Shown here: positions 7,833 through 15,928 of the stretch, in pieces | Numbering within the stretch: the first letter of the stretch is position 1 | Layout: each line of letters opens with the position of its first letter | From: Blastomonas fulva | GTDB lineage: Bacteria > Pseudomonadota > Alphaproteobacteria > Sphingomonadales > Sphingomonadaceae | Direction: 5' to 3' | Assembly: GCF_003431825.1 (NCBI RefSeq) | Contig: NZ_CP020083.1 | Span: 3,758,501 to 3,822,500 of the forward strand | Length of the DNA stretch: 64,000 nucleotides | Program-made: the position numbers and the translations under genes | Notes under the pieces: model-generated | What the model was told of the DNA's origin: nothing | Database searches by the model: none | What the model saw: only the letters and a program-made list of their open reading frames with translations

Positions 7833-9592
7833 GAATTGTGCTCCCGCAATTGCCGTGTCGCAAGACCGTCAAGCCGCCCGTCCGGCAGCGCGACGACCCC
7901 GTAGATGCTGCGCGCCCGCTCGGCGCTGATCAGTCCTTCGGCCATGTCGCGCAGCACCGTCTCGGCTGGCCGCTCGAAGGGTGATCCGTAGCCACCGCCG
8001 CCGCACGACACCGCCAGCACGCGCTCGCCGTCCTCGACATGCACCTGTGCACAGGCGGCGAGCCGCTCGCTGCTGCCGTCGACATGGATGATATGCTGGT
8101 CCGCACCACCGCCCGATCCACCGCCACGCACGCCCACCGGCGCGTTGACGTGGCCGTCGGACAGATAGCCGATGTCGATCGCACCGCCCACGGGACCGAA
8201 CTCGATGACTGTCGATGGCGCGCCATTGGTGCGGCCCGCGCCCTCGCTGTCTGGCACGAACGCGCGCCGGTGGACGAGAATGGGCTGGACGATCTCGGCA
8301 TGCTCGACCCCGTCGATGCAGCACAGCCCGGCGTTGCCGACATGCCCCACCGTCCACCACGCATCGGCGACCGGGCTTGCAGCCCCGCCGCTCATGCCCA
8401 GGAACACCTGGTTGACGAACGCCTTGCCGCTGCGTGGGTCGATCCCAGAGACGACGCCGGCCGAAGGCGCGATCACCGCGCCGACCTCGGCCATGCCGAT
8501 GCCATCCTGCAGCCCGGCGAGCGCGGTCTGCACCGAGTTGGCGACGCGGTCGGCGATGTTGGTGGTGGCTGCCGAGCACGAGAACGGATGGATCGGGATG
8601 CCCGCGATGCACCCTTCGCGCAAACGTACGTCGATCCGCCGGAACGAGCCTGCGTTCTTGGGTACCTGATAGTCGATGCTGTTGAACACCCCGATCATCG
8701 CGGCGGTGCGCGCGCAGGCTTCGGACAGGTTCATGCCGCAGGGCATGCAATCGGGATTGTCGGCAAGGTCCACCGTCACCCGGCCCGCTGCCGGATCGAC
8801 GGTGATGTGCGAGGTGATCTTGACCCCCTCGGCGGGAAGCCCGGGGAAAGGATCATGCGTCGAGCTGCCGCTGACCTGGCCTGCGGGCAATGCCGCGATC
8901 GCCTCGGCCATCCGCGCTTCCGAATAGTCGAACCACTCCCCGGCGAACGCCTCGAGCCGGTCCCAGCCGATGTCCTCGGCCAGGGCGGTCAGGTTGCGCT
9001 CGCCGACGCGGACTGCACCGACGGTCGAGAGGTAATCGCCATGCCACTGGTGCGGCACGCGGATGCGCACCTTGCACATGCGGATGATGTCGTCGATGTC
9101 CTGCCAGTCGCGCTGCACCTGCACGGCGGGGAAGATCAGCGCGCCCTCGTTATACACGTCGGTCGCCTCGCCCATATAGGTCGTGGGCTGCGAGTTGCCG
9201 ATATCAGCCTGGTGCGCCTTGGCGAGCAGGGTGAAGCGGTGCCGCCCCTCGGGATCGAAAACCGGTGCGATCACAGAGAGGTCGGCGGGGTGCGAGCAGC
9301 CGTGATAAGGCGAATTGTGCAGGAAGGCATCGCCCGGCTTCTGGACCGGGTGGAAGTCTTTCACCGACTTGACCATCAGATCGGGCCCGGACAGCACGTG
9401 GATCGGCAGGCTGTCGGCGGCGGTGATGAGCTCGCCGTCATGGGTGAGGATGCAGCACGAGAAATCGCGCGCACGGTTGAGCACTCCCGATCGCCCGGTG
9501 CGCAGCAACGTGTTCGACATCGCGCGCACCACGCCATCGAGACGGCTGCGCAGCACCGCCATTTGCGCGCCGTTGAAGCTGGGCGAAGTCAT
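7829..9592 (-). CDS. Hydantoinase B/oxoprolinase/acetone carboxylase alpha family protein (HyuB-like)
   Basis: A 587-residue protein matching the HyuB family end to end: an early LLRTGRSGVLNRARDFSC segment, then HNSPYHGCSHPADLSV with candidate metal-binding histidines. The glycine-rich region RGGGSGGGADQH lies near the C-terminus, followed by CGGGGYGSPFERP. HyuB partners HyuA in ATP-dependent hydrolysis of cyclic amides (hydantoins, 5-oxoproline), or, in acetone and acetophenone carboxylases, in ATP-dependent ketone carboxylation. The ATG at 9592 overlaps the hyuA-like stop by 4 bases. No small third subunit of the acetone carboxylase type is seen nearby. Confidence 0.92.
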   Translation of the reverse strand: MTSPSFNGAQMAVLRSRLDGVVRAMSNTLLRTGRSGVLNRARDFSCCILTHDGELITAADSLPIHVLSGPDLMVKSVKDFHPVQKPGDAFLHNSPYHGCSHPADLSVIAPVFDPEGRHRFTLLAKAHQADIGNSQPTTYMGEATDVYNEGALIFPAVQVQRDWQDIDDIIRMCKVRIRVPHQWHGDYLSTVGAVRVGERNLTALAEDIGWDRLEAFAGEWFDYSEARMAEAIAALPAGQVSGSSTHDPFPGLPAEGVKITSHITVDPAAGRVTVDLADNPDCMPCGMNLSEACARTAAMIGVFNSIDYQVPKNAGSFRRIDVRLREGCIAGIPIHPFSCSAATTNIADRVANSVQTALAGLQDGIGMAEVGAVIAPSAGVVSGIDPRSGKAFVNQVFLGMSGGAASPVADAWWTVGHVGNAGLCCIDGVEHAEIVQPILVHRRAFVPDSEGAGRTNGAPSTVIEFGPVGGAIDIGYLSDGHVNAPVGVRGGGSGGGADQHIIHVDGSSERLAACAQVHVEDGERVLAVSCGGGGYGSPFERPAETVLRDMAEGLISAERARSIYGVVALPDGRLDGLATRQLREHNS

Positions 9593-11655
9593 TGCGAGCG
9601 CTCCTCGATCAAGATGGCCCCCGGCGCCGAGCGCCAGAAACACGACGCCGGATCGACGACGATGGTGGTGAAATCGGATTCGATGATCGCTGGGCCGTCG
9701 ATCTTGAGATCCGGCCCAATCGCCTCGAGCCGCCAGACCGCGGTGCTGCACCAGCCGCTGCCAGCAAAATACACCTCGCGCGTGCCCGCCTCGCGCCGCT
9801 CGGCCTGGTGCATAGCGAGTCTGAAGTCCGATGCGCCGTCGCGCGCCGAACATTGCACGCGCGCGCGCAGGCCGATCAGTTCGATGTCCGATGCCGGATC
9901 GACGATCGTGAACAGCCGCAGATGCTCTGCCTCGAAGCGCTTGCGGAAATCCGCGATCGCACGGTCGCTGGCAAAGTCAGTGTTCGGCAGCGGGACGTCA
10001 ATCTCCCACGCCTGGCCTTCGTAGCGGGCCTCGGCGATGAAATGCGTCTCGCCCGGCCTGCCCGACCGTGCAATGAATTGGGCAGCGCGCGCTGCCAGCC
10101 CGGCCACCGCAGCGCCGACCGCGTCGCTGTCGAACCGCGCGGTGTTGCTGTGGACGGTGGCAGCGAACTCGGCAGTGATGTCGGACATCATCGCACCTGC
10201 CGCGCTCATCGCTGCGCCGGTCTCGGGGATCAGCAGCCGCGGGCAACCCAGGCGCCGCGCGATGAAGGTCGAGTTGAGACCCGCCGCCCCGCCCCCGCCG
10301 ATCAAGACCGCCCTGGCCGGGTCGATGCCCTGGTTGACGACGAGGTCCTGGATGGCCTGCACCATCGCTTCGGTGGCCAGATCGACGATCGACCACGCGG
10401 CTTCCTCGATGGAAACTCCAAGCGGCGCGGCAATGTGCTCCTCGATCGCACGACGCGCGCCTTCAGCATCGAGCTGCATCTTGCCGCCAAGGAAAAAATC
10501 AGGGTCCAGATAGCCCAGCACCACGCACGCATCGGTGACCGTGGGCAAGGTGCCGCCGCGCTGGTAGCAGACTGGCCCGGGCATCGCGCCCGCGCTTTGC
10601 GGACCGACATGCAGCAGGCCCGAGGCATCGACGCGCGCAATGCTGCCCCCGCCTGCGCCGACGCTTTTGACCTCGACCGAAGGATAGCCCGCCAGATGCC
10701 CACGATACGGCTCGCCGATCCACAGATCGCGGGTCATCGCGACGCGGCCGTCGGCGATGATCGAGATGTCGTAGGTGGTGCCGCCGGTATCGGCGATGAT
10801 CGCGTTGTCGAAGCCGCCCTCGCGCAAGGCGTAGTGACGCCCCGCCACAGGGGCCATCGACGGGCCGGAATTGATTGCGGAGATCGGTTGCGCAGCGACC
10901 TCGCGCGCGTCGACCATGCCGCCCGCGCTGGTGAGCACCATGACGCGCCCGGCAAACCCGGCTTCGGCCAGCCGCGCTTCGAGGCTGCCGAGATACGCGC
11001 CCATCAATGGCTTGAGCGAGGCATCGATCGCCGCAGACGACGCGCGGCGGAATTCGCGCAGCGTCGGGTTGACGCTGTGCGACAGGCTGAAGGGCGTGCC
11101 CGGAAAGCGCGCAGCGATCATTGCGCCGATGCGGTTTTCGTGCACCGGGTTAACCGTCGACCACAGCAGGGCGACCGCGATCGCCTCGACATCTGCCTGC
11201 GCGATCGCTTCGAGCACCTGTTCGGTCGCGGCCTCGTCGAGCGCGGTCAGCACCTTGCCGCCCGCCATGATCCGCTCGGGCACCTCGAAGGTGAGTGCGC
11301 GCGGCACGTATGGCTGCGGATAGGCGTGCGCGTGGTTGAACGGCTCGGCCCTGCCGCCCTCACGGAACAGCAGCATGTCGCGGTGCCCGGCCGTGACGAT
11401 CAATGCGGTGCGCGCAGTGCGCCCCTGGATGATCGCGTTGATCGCATGCGTGGTGCCATGGATGAAGCTGTCGCCGCGCGCGAGCAGGTCGGCCAGCGTC
11501 AGCCCGCGTGCATCGGCCGCGACGCGCAGCGCGTCGAGCACGCCGGCCACCGGGTCCGACGGGGTGGTCGCCGCCTTGTGCAGCGTGATCGTACCATCGT
11601 CTTCCTCGACGACAAGGTCGGTGAACGTCCCGCCGGTATCGGTTGCAAAGCGCAT
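9589..11655 (-). CDS. Hydantoinase A/oxoprolinase/acetone carboxylase beta family protein (HyuA-like)
   Basis: A 688-residue protein beginning MRFATDTGGTFTDLVVEEDD. DTGGTFTD is the phosphate-binding loop of the HyuA N-terminal ATPase domain (ASKHA fold). FIHGTTHAINAI, SVGAGGGSIARVDASG and GGGGAAGLNS follow in the expected order. HyuA activates substrate or bicarbonate with ATP, and HyuB completes the reaction. The first codon overlaps the BKACE stop by one base (TGATG), showing translational coupling. Adjacency to a beta-keto-acid cleavage enzyme makes a ketone carboxylase role attractive, but a lactamase-type role fits the family equally well. Confidence 0.92.
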   Translation of the reverse strand: MRFATDTGGTFTDLVVEEDDGTITLHKAATTPSDPVAGVLDALRVAADARGLTLADLLARGDSFIHGTTHAINAIIQGRTARTALIVTAGHRDMLLFREGGRAEPFNHAHAYPQPYVPRALTFEVPERIMAGGKVLTALDEAATEQVLEAIAQADVEAIAVALLWSTVNPVHENRIGAMIAARFPGTPFSLSHSVNPTLREFRRASSAAIDASLKPLMGAYLGSLEARLAEAGFAGRVMVLTSAGGMVDAREVAAQPISAINSGPSMAPVAGRHYALREGGFDNAIIADTGGTTYDISIIADGRVAMTRDLWIGEPYRGHLAGYPSVEVKSVGAGGGSIARVDASGLLHVGPQSAGAMPGPVCYQRGGTLPTVTDACVVLGYLDPDFFLGGKMQLDAEGARRAIEEHIAAPLGVSIEEAAWSIVDLATEAMVQAIQDLVVNQGIDPARAVLIGGGGAAGLNSTFIARRLGCPRLLIPETGAAMSAAGAMMSDITAEFAATVHSNTARFDSDAVGAAVAGLAARAAQFIARSGRPGETHFIAEARYEGQAWEIDVPLPNTDFASDRAIADFRKRFEAEHLRLFTIVDPASDIELIGLRARVQCSARDGASDFRLAMHQAERREAGTREVYFAGSGWCSTAVWRLEAIGPDLKIDGPAIIESDFTTIVVDPASCFWRSAPGAILIEERSQ

Positions 11656-12587
11656 CAGAAAGCCACCCTGTCCCCGCCCTTGGTGCCCAGGATCTCTCGC
11701 GCCTCCTCGGGGGTGGCGATCGGGATGTCGAGCGCATCGAGGATCTGGCGCACCTTGCGCACCTGCTGCGCGTTGCTGACGGCGAGCTCGCCCTTGCCGA
11801 TGTACAGGCTGTCTTCCAGCCCGACGCGGACGCTGCCGCCGACCAGCGCACATTGCGCCAGAAACTTCATCTGCGGGCGGCCGACGGCAAAGCACGACAT
11901 GATGTAATCATCGCCGAACAGCCGGTCAGCGGTCTGCTTCATCAGGAAGAAGTTCTCCAGTTCCGCGCCCAGCCCGCCCAGGATGCCGAAGATGCCCTGG
12001 ATCAGGAACGGCGGCTTGATCAGGCCGAGGTCGGCAAAGTGCTTCACGCTGTAGAGATGGCCGATATCGTAGCATTCATACTCAAAGCGGGTGCCATGGC
12101 CCTCGCCCAGCTCGGTCATGATCCGTTCGATCAGCGCGAAATTGTGGTTGGCTGGGAAGCGCTTGGAGCCCAGCATAAGCTCGCGTTCCCACTCGTGCTT
12201 CCAGTCGAACTTGTCGGCGAGCGGCCAGAAGCCGAAGTTCATCGACCCCATGTTGAGCGAGGTCATCTCGGGGCTCGCGGCCAGCGGCCCGGCCATGCGG
12301 TCGTCCTCGCTGAACCCCGGGGCGCCGCCGGTGGTGATGTTGATGATCGCATCGGTCTGCTGTTTGATCCGCGGCAGGAACTGCATGTACAGCGCAGGAT
12401 CGGGGGATGGCCTTCCGTCGATCGGATCGCGCGCGTGCAGGTGCAGCACCGCCGCCCCCGCCTCGACCGCCTCGATCGCCTGCTCGGCTATCTCGTCGGG
12501 CGTGACCGGCAGATAGGGTGACATGCTGGGCGTGTGGATCGATCCCGTGACTGCACAGGTGATGATCGCCTTACCGGTATGCTTCAT
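11655..12587 (-). CDS. 3-keto-5-aminohexanoate cleavage enzyme family protein (BKACE, DUF849)
   Basis: A 310-residue protein of the BKACE family. It opens with AIITCAVTGSIHTPSMSPYLP, followed by AAVLHLHARDPIDGRPS (the zinc-binding His pair and Arg-Asp-Pro motif), NITTGG, and SVRVGLEDSLYIGKGELA near the end. BKACEs convert a beta-keto acid plus acetyl-CoA into acetoacetate and a new CoA ester; the side-chain preference differs between subfamilies. Zinc is bound in a TIM barrel. In this operon it stands directly before the HyuA/HyuB-like pair, which could supply its beta-keto acid. The upstream MFS stop is 56 bases away. Confidence 0.92.
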   Translation of the reverse strand: MKHTGKAIITCAVTGSIHTPSMSPYLPVTPDEIAEQAIEAVEAGAAVLHLHARDPIDGRPSPDPALYMQFLPRIKQQTDAIINITTGGAPGFSEDDRMAGPLAASPEMTSLNMGSMNFGFWPLADKFDWKHEWERELMLGSKRFPANHNFALIERIMTELGEGHGTRFEYECYDIGHLYSVKHFADLGLIKPPFLIQGIFGILGGLGAELENFFLMKQTADRLFGDDYIMSCFAVGRPQMKFLAQCALVGGSVRVGLEDSLYIGKGELAVSNAQQVRKVRQILDALDIPIATPEEAREILGTKGGDRVAF

Positions 12588-12643
12588 CGATTGGCTCCAA
12601 TTGTGTCTAGAAGGTTCAGGGCGGCGGCAGGTGCCGCGCGTGA

Positions 12644-13978
12644 CTATTCGAGCGCGCGCATCGTCCGGCCAAAGGCCGTGCGACTGGCCATCGCCATCGT
12701 CGCGCCAAAGCTGGCAACGACGAGAACCATCGCGAGCAACGAGAGGTTGAGCTTGTCGGGATCGGCAAAGACGAAATCGGTGATCGCGCCGACCAAGGGA
12801 GGGCCCAGTCCGATGCCCACGAGCGTCACGATGGCGAGGAACACCGAGGTCACCACCCCGCGCATCGCGGGTGGAGTAAGCATCTGCACGCCTGCGAGCG
12901 AGGCGGGCGATCCCAATGTCAGCGAGAAATTGAGCAGGCCATAAGCGATGACCGAAGTGGCGATATCGCGGCTCAAGGCGAACACGAGCATGGCCGGGAC
13001 CGCGCCGAGCAGGCCGATCGTGATGACAGGTGCGGCCGGAGACGGCGCACCGCTTCGCGCGAACCGGTCGGTCAGCCAGCCTCCGCTGAGATGACCCAGA
13101 GGCGCTGCTACCAGGATGACGCTGCCGACCAGCAGGCCCGCCTGCGACGGTGTCATGTCGAACAGCCGCACGTAGAAAGTCGCGCTCCACGCAGCGATGG
13201 TCTGGATCAGCAGCACGACCGCAACCGATGCGGCGACGTGCGGAATATAGGCGCTGCGATGGGCCCTGGCATGCGCGATCGCCGGACCAAAGCCTGGCTT
13301 GGCGAGCGGATCGGCGACCTGCACCCGCTTGGGTTCGCGCAAGGTCAGCGCAATGATCAGCGCCAGCGCCAGCCCGGGCAGCGCCATGAAGACGAACGTG
13401 CCCTGCCATGGCTGAAGCGTTCCCACCATCGGCAGGGTCAGCCCGCCCTGCGCCACCAGCAGCGCCAGCACCGCGCCACCGCCGATCATCGCGGCGCTCT
13501 TGCCGAGCGATGCTCCGGTGGTGAACAGCGAGACCGCGCGGCCAAGCTTTTCCTTGGGGAAATAGGTGGCAAGCAGCGACATCGCGGCAGGCACCAAAGC
13601 GGCTTCGCCAAAGCCCACCCCAAGCCGTGCGAGGAACAGTGAGCCGAAGCTGTCGGCCAGCCCGCACAAGGCGGTCGCGATGCTCCACAAAACGATGCCG
13701 ATGACGATGAGATTGCGCCGGTTGACCTGATCGGCCATCCGCCCGAGCGGCACCGCGACGACGACGTAGAGGATCACGAAGCCGGTGCCCTGAAGCAATC
13801 CGAGTTCGGTGTCCGAGATGCCCAGATCGAGCTTCAATGGCTCCATCACCAGGCTGAGCACGAAGCGGTCGACGAACGACACCAGATGCGCCATCGCCAG
13901 CAGCCCGGCGACGTACCACGGGTACCATCCTCCTGTAACCGAAGATGGCTGCACCAGACGGGGCGATGCCGGATGCAT
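12644..13978 (-). CDS. MFS transporter
   Basis: A 444-residue membrane protein with about 12 hydrophobic segments. The MFS signature follows the second segment (PLGRMADQVNRRNLIVIG), and a cytoplasmic loop near residue 200-230 (LREPKRVQVADP) separates the two halves. The family pattern (SFVDRFVLSLVMEPLKLDLGIS) resembles sphingomonad carboxylate or spinster-like transporters. It would carry the substrate or an intermediate over the inner membrane after uptake by the TonB receptor in the same operon. Its start codon overlaps the SDR stop by one base (TGATG). Confidence 0.88.
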   Translation of the reverse strand: MHPASPRLVQPSSVTGGWYPWYVAGLLAMAHLVSFVDRFVLSLVMEPLKLDLGISDTELGLLQGTGFVILYVVVAVPLGRMADQVNRRNLIVIGIVLWSIATALCGLADSFGSLFLARLGVGFGEAALVPAAMSLLATYFPKEKLGRAVSLFTTGASLGKSAAMIGGGAVLALLVAQGGLTLPMVGTLQPWQGTFVFMALPGLALALIIALTLREPKRVQVADPLAKPGFGPAIAHARAHRSAYIPHVAASVAVVLLIQTIAAWSATFYVRLFDMTPSQAGLLVGSVILVAAPLGHLSGGWLTDRFARSGAPSPAAPVITIGLLGAVPAMLVFALSRDIATSVIAYGLLNFSLTLGSPASLAGVQMLTPPAMRGVVTSVFLAIVTLVGIGLGPPLVGAITDFVFADPDKLNLSLLAMVLVVASFGATMAMASRTAFGRTMRALE

Positions 13979-14745
13979 CAGCCGATCGCCGCCGAAATGC
14001 CTTCGTCGGCGAGCCATGTCGCGCCGTGCACCGCACGCGCCTCGTTCGAGAGCAGGAACAGGATGACGCCAGCGATCGCATCGGCATCGCTGAACGCGAC
14101 CCCGCTCGGTGTCATCGCCTGCATCGCGGCGATCGCCTCGGCGTTGTTGCGGACGTCCTCGTTCATCGGAGTCGCGGTGTTGCCTGGAGCGACCGCGTTG
14201 ATCGCGATGTTCATCGGGGCGAGCTCTGCGGTCAGCGCGCGGGTCATCATCACCACCGCGGCCTTGCTCGCGCAATAGAGCGAGTGGCTGTTGATCCCGA
14301 TCATTGCCGCGGTCGAGGCGCAGTTGACGATCCTGCCACCACCCCGGCGCTGCATCAGCGGGGTTGCCGCCGCGATGCTGTTCCACAAACCGGTGACATT
14401 GATGTCGATCATCCGCGCGGCATCACCGCCATCGGTGGCACCGACCGGGGTCGCGTAGAACACCCCTGCGGCATTGACGAGCAGGTCGAGCCCGCCAAGA
14501 TCGGCTTCGACACTGGCCATCAGCGCAACCATCGCGGCAGCGTCGCGGACGTCGGCCTTGTAGGGTCGCGCGTTGCCGCCCGCGGCGACGATCGAACTTG
14601 CGACCGCGTGCGCCTTGTCCAGCGAAGAGCTCGCGAGAATTGCAACCTCGGCGCCTTCGGCGGCCAGCGCGCGCGCAACGCACTCGCCTATGCCCGAGCT
14701 GCCACCAGTGACCAGCGCCACCTTGCCATCGAAACGACCGGTCAT
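13978..14745 (-). CDS. SDR family oxidoreductase
   Basis: A 255-residue classical SDR: VTGGSSGIGE cofactor turn near residue 10, LLVNAAGVFY, catalytic Ser in NCASTAAM, and Tyr-Cys-Ala-Ser-Lys as YxxxK. The canonical NNAG is here VNAAG. The substrate is not predictable. The ATG at 14745 overlaps the stop of the upstream serine hydrolase by 4 bases; an in-frame extension upstream would read through that gene and encodes an arginine-rich stretch unlike an SDR. Two SDRs in one operon would suit sequential or stereospecific oxidation of hydroxyl groups. Confidence 0.88.
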   Translation of the reverse strand: MTGRFDGKVALVTGGSSGIGECVARALAAEGAEVAILASSSLDKAHAVASSIVAAGGNARPYKADVRDAAAMVALMASVEADLGGLDLLVNAAGVFYATPVGATDGGDAARMIDINVTGLWNSIAAATPLMQRRGGGRIVNCASTAAMIGINSHSLYCASKAAVVMMTRALTAELAPMNIAINAVAPGNTATPMNEDVRNNAEAIAAMQAMTPSGVAFSDADAIAGVILFLLSNEARAVHGATWLADEGISAAIG

Positions 14746-15884
14746 GCGTACACCGCCGCGCTCAGCGCCGCGCAGCGCTCGCCGAGCCCGCCGCCGGCGC
14801 ACATGAATGAGGGACTGTATCCGAACGATATCCGGTTTTCCGGGTCGGCAAAGCCGAGTGCGCCGCCTGCGCCGGGATGGCCGAAGCTACCGGGATTGCT
14901 GCCCATCGGCGACATGTTCGGCTCGTTGAGGAAGAAGCCGTGGCCATAGCGGAATACCCGGTCAGTCATCGCACAGGTACCGAACCAGGACTGGTTGCGC
15001 ATCGCGTCGATCGTCGGCGGCGAAACCAGCCGGACACCATCCAGCGTGCCACCGCAGGCCAGCGCGGCGTAGACCTTCGCCACCGATCGGGCATTGCCGT
15101 GCCCGTTGCTCGACGGCATCACGCCTTCGCGATAGGCGGCATCGTTATAGGGATCGTCCGATGGCGGACGCTGCTTCCATGCCCGGCCCAGCTTGGTGGT
15201 GCGGTCACGCGTCTGGACGAAGGTGTGGCTGTCGGGATTGGGAATGATGTCGGCCACCCGCGTGTCGGGCGCACCGCGCGTGCCATAGCCGTAATCGACG
15301 CCAAACGGCTGGGCCACCTCCTCGTCGAAAAAGCGTTCGAGCCGGCGACCGTCGATTCGGCGGACCAGTTCGCCCAGCAGATATCCCGCGCTGAAGCTGT
15401 GATAGCCATGATCGGTGCCGGGCTCCCATTCGGGAACCTGCTGTTCATAGGCGTGGATCATCGCCTCCCAGTCGAGTCCTGCGCCATCGGGCGCGGAATC
15501 GGCGAACAACAGGCCCGCCTTGCCGGTGATCAGGGTGCGGACGGTGATCGCCGCCTTGCCGCCGCCGGCAAACTCGGGCCAGTAATGCGCCACCGGGCGA
15601 TCCATATCGAGCACGCCGCGATCGGCGAGCATCCACAGGCACAAGGCCGCCATGCCCTTGCCCACCGACATCATGCAGACGATCGTGTCCTGCGCCCAGG
15701 GCCGGGTCTGCGCCTTGTCCGCCCAGCCGCCCCAGAGGTCGACACGCTGCACGCCATCACGAAACACCGCGACCGCTGCCCCGCGTTCGCCGCGTTCGCG
15801 AAAGTTCGCTTCGAACACCTCGCGCACTGCGGCGAATTCCGGGTCGCAATATCCCTGGATGGAGGCTGTCATCACTGCGGTCAT
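14742..15884 (-). CDS. Serine hydrolase, beta-lactamase/EstB-type esterase family
   Basis: A 380-residue class C beta-lactamase-like hydrolase. The Ser-x-x-Lys motif is Ser73-Val-Gly-Lys76 in VCMMSVGKGMAAL. Tyr-His-Ser in DHGYHSFSAGYLLGE takes the YxN/S position, and HPGAGG replaces the KTG box, which favours an esterase over a beta-lactamase. There is no signal peptide, so it is probably cytoplasmic. It is the first enzyme gene after the TonB receptor (44-base gap), suggesting the imported compound is an ester or lactone opened by this enzyme. The ATG at 15884 fits the domain start. Confidence 0.87.
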   Translation of the reverse strand: MTAVMTASIQGYCDPEFAAVREVFEANFRERGERGAAVAVFRDGVQRVDLWGGWADKAQTRPWAQDTIVCMMSVGKGMAALCLWMLADRGVLDMDRPVAHYWPEFAGGGKAAITVRTLITGKAGLLFADSAPDGAGLDWEAMIHAYEQQVPEWEPGTDHGYHSFSAGYLLGELVRRIDGRRLERFFDEEVAQPFGVDYGYGTRGAPDTRVADIIPNPDSHTFVQTRDRTTKLGRAWKQRPPSDDPYNDAAYREGVMPSSNGHGNARSVAKVYAALACGGTLDGVRLVSPPTIDAMRNQSWFGTCAMTDRVFRYGHGFFLNEPNMSPMGSNPGSFGHPGAGGALGFADPENRISFGYSPSFMCAGGGLGERCAALSAAVYA

Positions 15885-15928
15885 GGTCGTTTCTTCGTGC
15901 TGGAGGTGTCGGTCGCCACGATGTCGGA

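Noticed and set aside
9589..11655. Naming the HyuA/HyuB pair as hydantoinase or acetone carboxylase outright
   Set aside because: Sequence motifs are shared by all branches of the family; the third small subunit of acetone carboxylase is absent nearby, so only family-level calls are safe.
8039..11907. Long rightward reading frames of 661 and 771 codons over the hyuA/hyuB region
   Set aside because: They are antisense frames opposite the hydantoinase genes, created by high GC and codon bias; their translations are Arg/His/Asp-rich with no domain motifs.
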